A stretch of DNA of 64,000 nucleotides from the NCBI RefSeq assembly GCF_011047315.1, contig NZ_CP049259.1:1674001-1738000 (forward strand), written 5' to 3'. Every line of letters starts with the position of its first letter. The first letter of the stretch is position 1. Positions 37,169-46,485 of this stretch are shown here, piece by piece. The notes under the pieces were generated by a model. The model saw only the letters and a list, made by a program, of their open reading frames with translations. It was not told the DNA's origin and did no database searches. The position numbers and the translations under genes were made by a program. The DNA is from Altererythrobacter sp. BO-6 (GTDB taxonomy: Bacteria > Pseudomonadota > Alphaproteobacteria > Sphingomonadales > Sphingomonadaceae).

Positions 37169-38857
37169 ATGGACAGCCTGCGCGGCCATTTCGATGCAAC
37201 TGACTTCACCGATGTTTCGAATGATTTCGACATCGGTGATGAAGACCATGCACGCGACCTGCCACCGGCAGCGATCGGCCAGGACGAACGCCGCATGCAA
37301 GTGCGCGCCTATAATCATTGGGCCAGCATGCTGGGGGAACGCAATTTCCCCTCGATCGAAGAACTTGATCCGCACAATCTGCCAGACTTCGCGCCTTACA
37401 GCGTGTTGCTCGATTTCTCGACCGGGATCGAAGATCCGGCGATCCAGTTTCTCGGTGATGAGCTGGCGCAGGAATGCGGCACGCAGGGCCATATCTCGCG
37501 CCTGTCCGACGTGCCCAGCCGTTCGCTGCTGAGCCGGATCACCGACCATTACCTGCAGATCCTCGCCAACCAGGCGCCAATCGGGTTCGAGGCCGAATTC
37601 GTCAACCAGCGCGGCGCGACGATCCTATATCGCGGCATCCTGCTGCCCTATTCCAGCGACAACGACACGATCGATTTCATCTATGGCGTGATCAACTGGA
37701 AGGAAATGGCGGATTCGAACGCCGCCGACGAGCTGCTGCTCGAGATCGACCAGGCGCTGGAGACCGAAGAAGATGAACCGGTCAAGCGTGACGGCGATCC
37801 GGTGACCGATTGGGCCGATGGCCCGAGTGCGGATATCGATGCCGATCCGATTTCGGCTGACGATGCCGCCAATATCCGCGACCTTCGCGATTTCGCCGCT
37901 AGGTTCGATTGCGCCGTTGAAGACAGCGAGGATGGCGATATCCCGGCTCCGGCTTTCGGCGGTTACAGCTATGACCTCGAAGAGCTCGACGACGAGGAAG
38001 AGGACGAGGTCAATTACGACTTCGCCTCGCTCAGCGATCATATCGCCGCACCGGCCAAGAAGGCGCTGGCGCTCGATCTCGATGCGCTTGCGCCGGTTGC
38101 GCCCGATGCCGAAGATGTGTCCGATATCGAGCCTGAAATGGAGATCGAGGACGAGTTCGCCCTGGCCGAGCAGGAGGACTCTCCGTTCGAGGTGCTCTCC
38201 GCCGAGGAAGAGGATGACGAGCCGCTCGATTTCGTGAGCGAATTTCCCGAGGATCCCGGCCTGTATGATTACCTCGCGAGTGCCCGCGATGCGGCCCAAC
38301 TCGCGCGCGATTGCGACGACCGCAGCCGCAAGGCGCTCTACCAGGCAGTTGGCCAGGCCTATGATTTCTCGGTAGCGGCGCAGGAAGCCCCCGAGGATTA
38401 TGCCGAACTGCTCGATGAATGCGGGCTGGAGGCGCAGGATCGTGCGCCGATGACACCGGTGGTGAAACTGGTTTTCGGTGCCGATTACGACAAGACCCGC
38501 CTGACCGAATATGCGGCTGTGCTGAGCTATGCGCACCGGGTCGGCATTGCGCGGGGCGGACTGTCCGAATATCTCGACCAGGCCAGTGGCGGGCTCAAGG
38601 GCGTGGTCGCCGCCGAGCGCCGCTGGCGCAAGGAACAGGCCGGCAAGGATGTCGATCCCGAAGGCGAAGTGCGCCAAGCCCTGGCCAAGAAGCTGCGCCA
38701 GCTTGAAGCGCAGGATTTCAGCGACATTTCCGGCGAAGGCGGCGAGTTCGCGCTGGTCATGATCCGCCGCACCGAGGATGGCGATGTCGTCATGCTTGGG
38801 GAGATTGCGCAGGATATCCCGCTGATCGAGCGCGCGGCAAGAAAGCTGCTCGGCTAA
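37169..38857 (+). CDS. PAS-type (PAS_5-like) acidic protein of unknown function
   Basis: A 562-residue, strongly acidic soluble protein. Residues about 35-190 resemble the alphaproteobacterial PAS_5 sensor-like domain (HWASMLGERNFPSIEELDP, PAIQFLGDELAQECG, ILYRGILLPYSS, IYGVINWKE). The middle is rich in Asp/Glu and low in complexity, and the C-terminal about 190 residues form a helical region ending LGEIAQDIPLIERAARKLLG. No kinase, GGDEF or DNA-binding domain is seen. An AGGGGAA site lies between the ATGs at 37145 and 37169, favouring the latter. A CtrA-like TTAA-N7-TTTA precedes it at 37099. Confidence 0.8.
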   Translation: MDSLRGHFDATDFTDVSNDFDIGDEDHARDLPPAAIGQDERRMQVRAYNHWASMLGERNFPSIEELDPHNLPDFAPYSVLLDFSTGIEDPAIQFLGDELAQECGTQGHISRLSDVPSRSLLSRITDHYLQILANQAPIGFEAEFVNQRGATILYRGILLPYSSDNDTIDFIYGVINWKEMADSNAADELLLEIDQALETEEDEPVKRDGDPVTDWADGPSADIDADPISADDAANIRDLRDFAARFDCAVEDSEDGDIPAPAFGGYSYDLEELDDEEEDEVNYDFASLSDHIAAPAKKALALDLDALAPVAPDAEDVSDIEPEMEIEDEFALAEQEDSPFEVLSAEEEDDEPLDFVSEFPEDPGLYDYLASARDAAQLARDCDDRSRKALYQAVGQAYDFSVAAQEAPEDYAELLDECGLEAQDRAPMTPVVKLVFGADYDKTRLTEYAAVLSYAHRVGIARGGLSEYLDQASGGLKGVVAAERRWRKEQAGKDVDPEGEVRQALAKKLRQLEAQDFSDISGEGGEFALVMIRRTEDGDVVMLGEIAQDIPLIERAARKLLG

Positions 38858-38944
38858 CACCTCGCCTTGCCTGGCAAGTTCGCGCTGGCCTGTAGTGGAC
38901 CAGCGCGATAGAGCGCGCGCATGATCAGGTGGAGGTCGCGCAGG

Positions 38945-39862
38945 ATGATATGGGCTATCGGCGGCATAGTGGCGCTGCTCGTGCTCTGCGCGGCGGCGCT
39001 CCAGTTCGCCATCTGGCACAACGGGCCGGCCGTGCTCGATACGGTGGACCGCCTGACCGGCGGCGAGCGCGGCACAGCGCAACTAGCGAAGGTGCAGCTG
39101 GGTGGATCGCCCGCGCGCAAGGTAATTGTCCATGGTCCCGCCAATGGCGTGGCTGGCACGCCCCGGCCGGTGCTGCTGTTCGTGCACGGCGGCAGCTGGA
39201 ACAAGGGAAATCCTGACGATTATGGCTTTATTGGCCGCGCTTTTGTACCAGAGGGGTTCATCGTGGTGCTGGCCGGCTATCGCCTGCATCCAGAGGCCAT
39301 CTATCCTGCCATGCTGGAGGACACTGCCGACGCGATCGCCTGGACTCACGCCAATATCGGGCAATACGGCGGCGATCCGGGCCATATCGTGCTCGCCGGG
39401 CATTCGGCGGGTGCCTACAATGTGGTGATGGCGGCGCTCGAGGAACGCTGGCTTGGCAGCCGCGGGCATAGCGCCCGGCATGTCGCCGGAGTGATCGGCT
39501 TGGCCGGCCCCTATGATTTCTATCCCTTCGACAGCGATTCGACCCGCGCATCGTTCAGCCATGCAGATCAGCCCGAGGCCACCCAACCGGTCGCGCATGT
39601 GCGGCGCGACGCACCGCCCAAGCTGCTAATCCATGGCGAGGCCGATACGCTGGTTCGCCCGCGCAATAGTCGCGAGCTGGCAAAACGCCTGAAAGCTGAA
39701 GGCGCGGCGGTCAGGACTCTGCTACTGCCGGAAATGACGCATAATGACCCGCTGCTGGCACTGGCCAGCCCGTGGCGGCGCGACCGCAAGGTGATCGATG
39801 CGATGATCGAATTTGCCCGCTCTCCCCAGGCTTCAGTTCCGGTTCAGGACGAATTGGGCTAG
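38945..39862 (+). CDS. Alpha/beta hydrolase (carboxylesterase-like), membrane-anchored
   Basis: A 305-residue hydrolase with an N-terminal membrane segment (IWAIGGIVALLVLCAAALQ). The oxyanion motif is HGGSWN, the nucleophile elbow GHSAG, the aspartate region LIHGEADTLV and the histidine EMTHND, so the triad is complete. This matches esterases of the hormone-sensitive-lipase/BD-FAE type. The ATG at 38945 has GGAGG 9 nt upstream and is preferred over 38921. It is followed after 9 nt by the M48 protease gene. Confidence 0.87.
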   Translation: MIWAIGGIVALLVLCAAALQFAIWHNGPAVLDTVDRLTGGERGTAQLAKVQLGGSPARKVIVHGPANGVAGTPRPVLLFVHGGSWNKGNPDDYGFIGRAFVPEGFIVVLAGYRLHPEAIYPAMLEDTADAIAWTHANIGQYGGDPGHIVLAGHSAGAYNVVMAALEERWLGSRGHSARHVAGVIGLAGPYDFYPFDSDSTRASFSHADQPEATQPVAHVRRDAPPKLLIHGEADTLVRPRNSRELAKRLKAEGAAVRTLLLPEMTHNDPLLALASPWRRDRKVIDAMIEFARSPQASVPVQDELG

Positions 39863-39871
39863 CACGGCAGG

Positions 39872-41230
39872 ATGACGCGCTTCCTCTGGCAGTTCACCGC
39901 TTTCGTCGCGGCCCTGGTGCTCACGGTCCAGCCGGCTGCGGCGCAATCGATCCTGCGCGATGCGGAAACCGAAGCGCTGCTCAATGAAATGGCCGCTCCG
40001 CTGGTCGAAGCCGCCGGGCTGGCGCCGGGCAATGTCGATATCGTGCTGATCAACGATCCTTCGATCAATGCCTTCGTGGCCGGCGGGCAAGCGGTCTATA
40101 TCCATAGCGGGCTGATCAACGCCGCCGACACCGCCAACGAAGTGCAAGGCGTGATCGCGCACGAGCTGGGCCACATCACCGGCGGGCACATCGTGCGGTT
40201 CGACGAAGGCATGAGCGCCGCCTCGAATATCTCGATCCTCAGCCTGCTGCTGGGTGTCGGCGCAGCACTTGCGGGCGCAGGCGAAGCCGCGATCGGCGTG
40301 ATGCAGGCCGGCCAGCGCGCCGCGCTTGGCAAGTTTCTCGCCTTCAGTCGTGTGCAGGAAGCGTCGGCCGACGCAGCGGGCGCGGAATATCTCTCGCTCG
40401 CGGGCATTTCCGGACGCGGCAGCCTGAGCTTCTTCGGCAAGTTGCAGAACCTCGAATTCCGTTATGGCCGCAGCCAGGACGATGACCAGGCCTTCACCCG
40501 CACCCACCCGCTGTCCGGCGATCGCATTGCCCGGCTGACCGAGGTGTATACCGCCGATCCGGCCTGGAATGCGCCCGACGATCCGGCGCTGCAGGCCCGG
40601 TTCGAACGGGTCAAGGCCAAGCTGTTCGGCTATATCTCCCCGCCCGAGCGGGTACTTTCGACTTATCCGGCGAGCGACACCAGCCTGCCTGCGCGCTATG
40701 CCCGCGCCTATGCCTATCACAAGAGTGCGCTGATCGACAAAGCGCTGGGCGAGGCTGACGCGCTGCTCGCGATGAACCCTGATGACCCGTATTTCCTCGA
40801 GCTCAAGGGGCAGGTCCTGCTCGAATCCGGCCGCCCCTATGACGCTTTGCCTTTTCTCAGGAACGCCACGGAGCTTTCCGGCCACCAGCCGCTGATTGCT
40901 TCGATGTTCGGCCATGCGCTGATCGCAACCGAGGACAAGGAGCAGTTCGACGAGGCCGAGCGCGTGCTCAAGGCGGCGGTCGCGCGTGACCGGCTCAATC
41001 CCTTCGCATGGTACCAGTTGGGCGTCGTCTATGCCGCACGCGGCGACATGGCTCGCGCCCGCCTTGCCAGCGCAGAGCAGCAGGTGATGCGGCGCAATTA
41101 TCCCGAGGCGCTGCGCAGCGCGCAGGCGGCCGAAGCCGGGCTGGAGCCGGGCACGCCCGACTGGATCCGGGCACAGGATATCTCATTGCAGGCACGTGCT
41201 GCGCTTGAAGACATCCGCGACCGCAAATAG
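39872..41230 (+). CDS. BepA-like periplasmic M48 metalloprotease with TPR domain
   Basis: A 452-residue protein with a signal peptide (ending AAAQ) and the zinc motif HELGH at residues 97-101; the third ligand is in EASADAAGAEYL. From about residue 270 the protein is helical with TPR-like repeats (PYFLELKGQVLLESGRPYDA, then FAWYQLGVVYAARGDMARAR). BepA-type proteases and chaperones act on outer-membrane LptD and Bam substrates. It is the first of an envelope-folding group with the DsbA-like protein and a second metalloprotease downstream. Confidence 0.93.
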   Translation: MTRFLWQFTAFVAALVLTVQPAAAQSILRDAETEALLNEMAAPLVEAAGLAPGNVDIVLINDPSINAFVAGGQAVYIHSGLINAADTANEVQGVIAHELGHITGGHIVRFDEGMSAASNISILSLLLGVGAALAGAGEAAIGVMQAGQRAALGKFLAFSRVQEASADAAGAEYLSLAGISGRGSLSFFGKLQNLEFRYGRSQDDDQAFTRTHPLSGDRIARLTEVYTADPAWNAPDDPALQARFERVKAKLFGYISPPERVLSTYPASDTSLPARYARAYAYHKSALIDKALGEADALLAMNPDDPYFLELKGQVLLESGRPYDALPFLRNATELSGHQPLIASMFGHALIATEDKEQFDEAERVLKAAVARDRLNPFAWYQLGVVYAARGDMARARLASAEQQVMRRNYPEALRSAQAAEAGLEPGTPDWIRAQDISLQARAALEDIRDRK

Positions 41231-41254
41231 GCGTCAAGAAGGGGGAAGTCGGGA

Positions 41255-41953
41255 ATGACCGAACAGCTGAAGAACTGGCTTGTGACCGCGATCATCGCGC
41301 TTGTCGCGGGTTTCGCCGGGGCGGCGATCTGGTCCTATTCCGGCCTGGGGGACGAACGCACCCGCGGCTATCTGGTCGAAAATCCCGAAATCCTCTCGCA
41401 AATGGCCGAGGCATTCCAGGCCAGGCAGGAACAGGCGCAGCTGGCTGGCGTATCGGACCAGGTCATGACGCCCTTCCCCGGCGCGGTGCTGGGCAATCCC
41501 AACGGCTCGAAAGTGCTGGTCGAATTCACCGACTACAACTGCCCCTATTGCGCGATGAGCCAGGCCGATGTGCTCAAGCTGATCGAATCCGATCCCGAAG
41601 TGAAGATCGTCATCCGCGAATGGTCGATCTTCCAGGGCAGCGAGATCGCCTCACAGATGGCGCTGGCGGCGGCCAAGCAGGGCAAATACGAAGCCTTTCA
41701 CGACGCCATGTTCCGGCTCGGCCCGGTCTCGCCCGAAAGCGTCGAGGCTGCCGCACGCGAAGCAGGGCTGGACCTTGAACGTGCGCGCGCAGACGCTGCT
41801 TCGCCTGAGGTGGCGCAGGAACTGGCCCGGAACAACGAGCTGGCTAACCAACTTGGCTTTACCGGTACGCCCAGTTGGGTGACGAAAACCCGCGCCTTCG
41901 AAGGTGCCGTGGGCCTGAGCGCGCTGCAAAAGGCGCTGGAGCCGGGCGGCTGA
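41255..41953 (+). CDS. DsbA-family thiol oxidoreductase, membrane-anchored
   Basis: A 232-residue protein with an N-terminal hydrophobic anchor (WLVTAIIALVAGFAGAAIW) and a DsbA-type thioredoxin fold. The active site is CPYC in VEFTDYNCPYCAMSQ; the cis-proline loop is GFTGTPSWV. It should form or shuffle disulfides in the periplasm. An AAGGGGGAAG site precedes the ATG. Its stop overlaps the start of the next metalloprotease gene (TGATG), so the three genes from 39872 are likely one unit. Confidence 0.93.
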   Translation: MTEQLKNWLVTAIIALVAGFAGAAIWSYSGLGDERTRGYLVENPEILSQMAEAFQARQEQAQLAGVSDQVMTPFPGAVLGNPNGSKVLVEFTDYNCPYCAMSQADVLKLIESDPEVKIVIREWSIFQGSEIASQMALAAAKQGKYEAFHDAMFRLGPVSPESVEAAAREAGLDLERARADAASPEVAQELARNNELANQLGFTGTPSWVTKTRAFEGAVGLSALQKALEPGG

Positions 41954-42918
41954 TGCATCGACTTCGGTCGGCAGTTTGCGCCGCTATCCTGATGGCGGGC
42001 GCGACGCCGGTACATGCAGAAGATGCTGCCGACGCGGCGCGCGAACAGTTTTCCGCGCGGCTCGCTGTGGAGCAGCGGCTGCAAGATATCGGATGGCGCC
42101 TGGTGTCAGGCAACGCTCGCTTCTGTGAGGGCGCCCGCCCCGCAATCGGCCTGCAGCTGCACGACATGGCGAGCTACAGCAATCCCGCCGCCGTGCGCCG
42201 GCTGTTCGGCCTGAGCGGCGATTTTGCCGTACTGACCAGCGCACACGGGTCACCGGCCGGGGAAGCCGACCTGCCGCCCAATACCGAAATCGCCGCAATC
42301 GACGGGCAGGACCCGAACGCCTGGCCGGCAAAACCGAACGGAGACTGGCGCCGGGTGGTGCGCGCACACGACCTGATCGATGCGCAGCTGGCAGAGAACG
42401 GCGTCGTGGAACTGACGCTGTCAAATGGCGAGAAAATCAGGTTTATCGCCAACTATGCCTGCCCCACGCGGTTCGAGCTGGGTGGCAATGGCAAGCGCGC
42501 GCTGGCTGACGGCTCACGCGTGATCCTGGAGCGCGGCTTCCCCGGGCTCGGCTATGCCGACGACGAGCTCGCCGCTGCGCTGGCGCACGAATTGGCCCAC
42601 AATTTGCTGCGGCATCGGGAATGGCTTGAGCGCGAGGGACGGGGCCAGCGCAACATCCGCCTGACCGAGCGCGAGGCCGACCGGCTGATGCCGTGGCTGC
42701 TGGCCAATGCCGGTTATCAGCCCGATGCGGCGATGCGCTTCATGGAGCGCTGGGGGCCGCGCCATTCGGGGGGTATCTTCCGCAAACGCACCCATGACGG
42801 ATGGGACGAGCGGGTCGAAGTGATCGCCACCGAAGTCGCCAAGGTCAACAATTCCCGAGATCAATGGGGCGCCGCCGACTGGCGCACCCATTTCGCGCGC
42901 GAGGTTGGATCCGAATAG
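41953..42918 (+). CDS. Exported M48-like metallopeptidase
   Basis: A 321-residue protein with a signal peptide (ATPVHAEDA) and a gluzincin site: HELAHN (in ALAHELAHNLLRHREW) plus a downstream glutamate in LTEREADRLMPWLL. The region before it includes a PDZ-like stretch (LPPNTEIAAIDGQDPNAWP). This is a distinct family from the BepA-like gene. Its start overlaps the DsbA stop by one base. The substrate is unknown; an envelope protein is likely. Confidence 0.85.
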   Translation: MHRLRSAVCAAILMAGATPVHAEDAADAAREQFSARLAVEQRLQDIGWRLVSGNARFCEGARPAIGLQLHDMASYSNPAAVRRLFGLSGDFAVLTSAHGSPAGEADLPPNTEIAAIDGQDPNAWPAKPNGDWRRVVRAHDLIDAQLAENGVVELTLSNGEKIRFIANYACPTRFELGGNGKRALADGSRVILERGFPGLGYADDELAAALAHELAHNLLRHREWLEREGRGQRNIRLTEREADRLMPWLLANAGYQPDAAMRFMERWGPRHSGGIFRKRTHDGWDERVEVIATEVAKVNNSRDQWGAADWRTHFAREVGSE

Positions 42919-42927
42919 AGGGCCGGG

Positions 42928-43524
42928 TCAGTCGTCGATGACCTTGGCGTACATCGAGTTCATCGGCCGCTCCATTACGCGCCGCACCATCGGCTCGAAA
43001 AAGCTCAACGGCGCGCTGTCGTAATTGGGATCGAACGCAGCCTGGTCATATTTCTCGCAGAAATGCGCGCAGGCCTCGAAATGCGGGTGGCCGCGCCAGC
43101 GTTCGCGAATGTTGCGGTCCATGCCTACATGGTGGAAGTAGAAATAGCCCTGGAATGCGCCGTGCTGCTCGCAGATCCAGTGGTATTCCTCCGGCACGAA
43201 AGGCTTGACGATCGCCGCTGCGACATCGGGGTGGTTATAGGTGCCCAACGTGTCGCCAATATCGTGCAGCAGCGCCATCACGACATAACGCTCGTCGCGC
43301 CCGTCGCGGTGGGCGCGGGTCGCAGTTTGCAGCGAATGCTCCAGCCGGCACACGGGAAAGCCGCCGAAATCGCCTTCAAGCAGCTTCAGATGGTCGAGCA
43401 CGCGGTCCGCCACGCCCTTGGCAAAAGCGCGATATTCCTTGCCGATAATCGCCCAGTCTTCCGCGGTTCCTTCTGTCATCGCGGTGAACTTTGCATGCTC
43501 GTGCGGATGCTCGATCGTGGCCAT
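42928..43524 (-). CDS. HD-domain protein (phosphohydrolase or di-iron oxygenase type)
   Basis: A 198-residue soluble protein with a clear HD metal site: CRLEHSLQTATRAHRDG, then the HD pair in MALLHDIGDTLG, and further histidines in YHWICEQHGAFQGYFYFHHVG. It also has the aspartate in CEKYDQAAFDPNYDS. HD proteins are usually phosphohydrolases; the histidine-rich middle also resembles mixed-valence di-iron oxygenases such as PhnZ. The ATG at 43524 has a GGAGAGGA element before it. No phosphonate genes are nearby, so the reaction is left open. Confidence 0.82.
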   Translation of the reverse strand: MATIEHPHEHAKFTAMTEGTAEDWAIIGKEYRAFAKGVADRVLDHLKLLEGDFGGFPVCRLEHSLQTATRAHRDGRDERYVVMALLHDIGDTLGTYNHPDVAAAIVKPFVPEEYHWICEQHGAFQGYFYFHHVGMDRNIRERWRGHPHFEACAHFCEKYDQAAFDPNYDSAPLSFFEPMVRRVMERPMNSMYAKVIDD

Positions 43525-43618
43525 CTGTCCTCTCCTTGCTGTCCACCAGTGTAGCGCGCGCGACGACTGGCGGCAAAACAAACTGCACCCTGCCTCACAA
43601 ATCCGCTAAGGGGGTTGG

Positions 43619-44830
43619 ATGGCCGTTTTGCCATTCCGCCCTACGCCGTTCTTCGCAAACAAGAATCGGGCGTTCTGGAACCTCCAGCTGGCCGGCTGGG
43701 GAGGGGCGTTCCTGCTGCGCGCGAGCGCCGCAATCGCCAATGGCCAGCCGTGGGACCTCTTGGCGGTGATCCTGGTGACTACCATCACCGGCTTTTCGAT
43801 CAGCCTGGTCCTGGCGGTGATCTATCGCAAGCTGATCGACAAGCAGCCGCTGGTTGCCTGGGGCACCACCGTGCTGGCGCTGGTGGTGGCGGTGATCGTC
43901 TATGCGTCGATCGACGCCTGGGTGCAGGGCATCTATTACTCGGGCATCCGTGAAACCACTTTCGCCCAGCGCTTCATCGGTCTCAGCTATATCCCCCTGA
44001 CCCTGCTCGGCGGCTGGAGCGCGCTCTATTACGCGATCAATTACTTCCTGACCGTGGAAGAGCAGGCTGACCGGCTGGAACGGCTGGAGGCTCAGGCGAC
44101 CAGCGCGCAGCTGGCCATGCTGCGCTACCAGCTCAATCCGCATTTCCTGTTCAACACGCTCAATTCGATCAGTACGCTGGTGCTGCTGAAGCAGACCGAA
44201 CCGGCCAATGCCATGCTCTCGCGCCTGTCCGCCTTCCTGCGCCACACGCTGATCATGGAGCCGGGCGGGCAGGTGACATTGGCGGAGGAGGTTGAAACCC
44301 TGCAGCTCTATCTCGATATCGAACGCATGCGTTTCGAAGAGCGCTTGCGCACCGAATTCGACATCGACGACGCAGCGAAAGAGGCCCTGCTGCCCTCCAT
44401 GCTGCTGCAGCCGCTGGTCGAGAATGCGGTGAAATACGCGGTTTCCCCGCAAGAGGAAGGCGCGCGCATCTCGCTGACGGCACGGGTGCGCGGCAACCGC
44501 TTGCGACTGACCGTGGAAGATACCGGGCCAGGCCGCAAAGGGCCACGACAAGGCGATTTGCTGCGTCTCGCCAGCAATTCGGGCAAGCCGGTTTCAACCG
44601 GCGTTGGCCTCGCCAATATTCGCAACCGGTTGAACCAGGCCTATGGCGCGGACCATCGTTTCGAAACCCGCTCGGGCGCAGGCGGCGGCTTTACCGTGCT
44701 GATCGAAATCCCCTTCGAGACCGCCGCGGACAATACGGCCGCCGCAGATCCGAATTCTCCGATCCAACCCGCCGCACAGGCCCCCGCTCTGGCGCTGGCG
44801 CCGGGACAAAATATGGAATCCAAGGCATGA
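43619..44830 (+). CDS. LytS/YehU-type sensor histidine kinase
   Basis: A 403-residue membrane kinase. Four hydrophobic segments occupy about residues 25-145. The His_kinase motif LNPHFLFNTLNS has the phosphoacceptor histidine at residue 175. The ATPase part has LLQPLVENAVKYAV (N box) and LTVEDTGPG, then STGVGLANIRNRL (G boxes). It overlaps the response-regulator start by 4 nt. The signal sensed is unknown; the short inter-helix loops argue against a large periplasmic sensor. Confidence 0.92.
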   Translation: MAVLPFRPTPFFANKNRAFWNLQLAGWGGAFLLRASAAIANGQPWDLLAVILVTTITGFSISLVLAVIYRKLIDKQPLVAWGTTVLALVVAVIVYASIDAWVQGIYYSGIRETTFAQRFIGLSYIPLTLLGGWSALYYAINYFLTVEEQADRLERLEAQATSAQLAMLRYQLNPHFLFNTLNSISTLVLLKQTEPANAMLSRLSAFLRHTLIMEPGGQVTLAEEVETLQLYLDIERMRFEERLRTEFDIDDAAKEALLPSMLLQPLVENAVKYAVSPQEEGARISLTARVRGNRLRLTVEDTGPGRKGPRQGDLLRLASNSGKPVSTGVGLANIRNRLNQAYGADHRFETRSGAGGGFTVLIEIPFETAADNTAAADPNSPIQPAAQAPALALAPGQNMESKA

Positions 44831-45625
44831 CTATCCGAACAATCCTGGTCGACGACGAGAAATTGGCCATCCAGGGCCTGCAACTGCGGCTTGAGCCGTT
44901 TGAAGACATCGAAGTGATCGCCACCTGCTCTAACGGGCGCGAGGCGATCCGCACGATCAAGACCGAAAAGCCCGACCTGGTGTTTCTCGACATCCAGATG
45001 CCCGGCTTCGATGGCTTCGGCGTGGTCAAGGGCGTGATGGAAATCGAACCGCCACTGTTCGTCTTCGTCACCGCCTTCGAGGAGCACGCGATCCGCGCGT
45101 TCGAAGCCAATGCGGTCAACTACCTGATGAAACCGGTCGATCCCGACAAGCTGGCCGACACGATCGAAGCGTGTGCGCCAGCGGCTGGCCGAGAAGAAAT
45201 CGGCCGAGGAAGCCGACAAGCTGATGAACGTGCTCGCCGAAGTCGCGCCCGACAAGGCGGAGGAATTCACCAGCGGCGAAACCGAAGCAAGCGACCGCTT
45301 CGAAAAGCTCATCAACATCAAGGACCGTGGCCAGATCTTCCGCGTCGAGGTCGACTCCATCGAACATATCGAGGCCGCCGGCGATTACATGTGCATCTAC
45401 ACCGGCGACAATTCGCTAATCCTGCGCGAAACGATGAAGGATCTTGAGCGGCGGCTTGATCCGCGCACGTTCCAGCGCGTGCACCGTTCGACCATCGTCA
45501 ACCTCAACCAGGTGCGCCAGGTGCGCCCGCATACGAATGGCGAATGCTTCCTGGTGCTGGAAAGTGGCGCCGAGGTGAAGGTGAGCCGCAGTTACCGCGA
45601 TGTTGTAGCTCGATTCGTTCACTGA
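44827..45625 (+). pseudogene. LytR/AlgR-type response regulator, split by a +1 frameshift
   Basis: Partner of the upstream kinase. The receiver domain (TIRTILVDDEKLAIQGLQL, phospho-acceptor Asp55 in VFLDIQMPG, KP in YLMKPVDPD) is intact up to LADTIEA. The LytTR DNA-binding domain (FEKLINIKDRGQIFRVEVDSI, RVHRSTIVNLNQV, VKVSRSYRDVV) is intact in another frame starting at VRQRLAEKKSAEEAD. The frames join if one base is removed in GCGTGTGCG (about 45169-45175), giving 265 residues, normal for the family. Both halves are clean, so error or a recent mutation. The end overlaps nadC by one base. Confidence 0.85.
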
Positions 45626-46485
45626 TGGGTTTCTTTCTCGAAGGGTTCGACCTCGCCGCTTTCGTGCGCGATACGCTGGCGGAAGACTTGGGCGAGGGGC
45701 TTCCGGGTGGCGGTCACGATGTCACGTCCGAGAGCGTGATTCCTGCCGATGCGCGCTTTTCCGGCGTAATGGACAGCCGCGATGCGATCGTGGTGGCAGG
45801 CCTGCCGATTGCCGAGGCATTCTTTCGTGCGCTCGACCCGGAGATGGAGATCGAGCACCTCGTCAGCGATGGTGACGCGGTGGCAGCAGGCACAGACCTG
45901 ATGCGCCTCAGCGGCAACGCCCGCGCCATGCTGACGGCCGAGCGCAGCGCGCTCAACACCGTGCAGCACCTGTCCGGCATCGCGACCATGGTGTGGGCAT
46001 ATGTCGATGCGATGGACAATCCCGACTGCACCCTGCTCGACACCCGCAAGACCATCCCGGGCTTGAGGCACCTCGAGAAATACGCCGTGCGGATGGGCGG
46101 GGGCAGCAACCACCGCATGGGATTGTGGGACGCGGCGATGATCAAGGACAACCACGTGCTAGTGGCAGGCAATGTCGGTGAAGCGGTGCGCCGCGCGGTC
46201 GATGCCGGGGTGCAGGAGATCATCTGCGAGGTCGACCGGCTCGACCAGATCGAGCCTGCCTTGGTAGCGGGCGCTACCCGCCTGCTGCTCGACAACATGG
46301 CGCCCGAAACGTTGCGCCAAGCTGTGGCCATCGTTGCAGGCCGCGTGCCGACCGAAGCATCGGGCGGGATCAATCTCGACACGATCAAGGCCAAGGCAGC
46401 GACCGGCGTAGATTACGTCTCGGTCGGACGGCTGACCCAGAGCGCACCCGCCGCCGATATCGGACTGGATTTCACGCCACTATGA
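45625..46485 (+). CDS. nadC: Nicotinate-nucleotide pyrophosphorylase (carboxylating)
   Basis: A 286-residue quinolinate phosphoribosyltransferase in de novo NAD synthesis. Seen are AEDLGEG and GHDVTSESVIPAD, the substrate-binding RSALNTVQHLSGIAT, the LDTRKTIPGLRHLEKYAVRMGGG block with arginine and lysine residues, and HRMGLWDAAMIKDNHV. The C-terminal part includes EASGGINLDTIKAKA. The start overlaps the lytR stop (TGATG), so it is translated with the two-component system, which is unusual. nadA and nadB are not in the window. Confidence 0.96.
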   Translation: MGFFLEGFDLAAFVRDTLAEDLGEGLPGGGHDVTSESVIPADARFSGVMDSRDAIVVAGLPIAEAFFRALDPEMEIEHLVSDGDAVAAGTDLMRLSGNARAMLTAERSALNTVQHLSGIATMVWAYVDAMDNPDCTLLDTRKTIPGLRHLEKYAVRMGGGSNHRMGLWDAAMIKDNHVLVAGNVGEAVRRAVDAGVQEIICEVDRLDQIEPALVAGATRLLLDNMAPETLRQAVAIVAGRVPTEASGGINLDTIKAKAATGVDYVSVGRLTQSAPAADIGLDFTPL

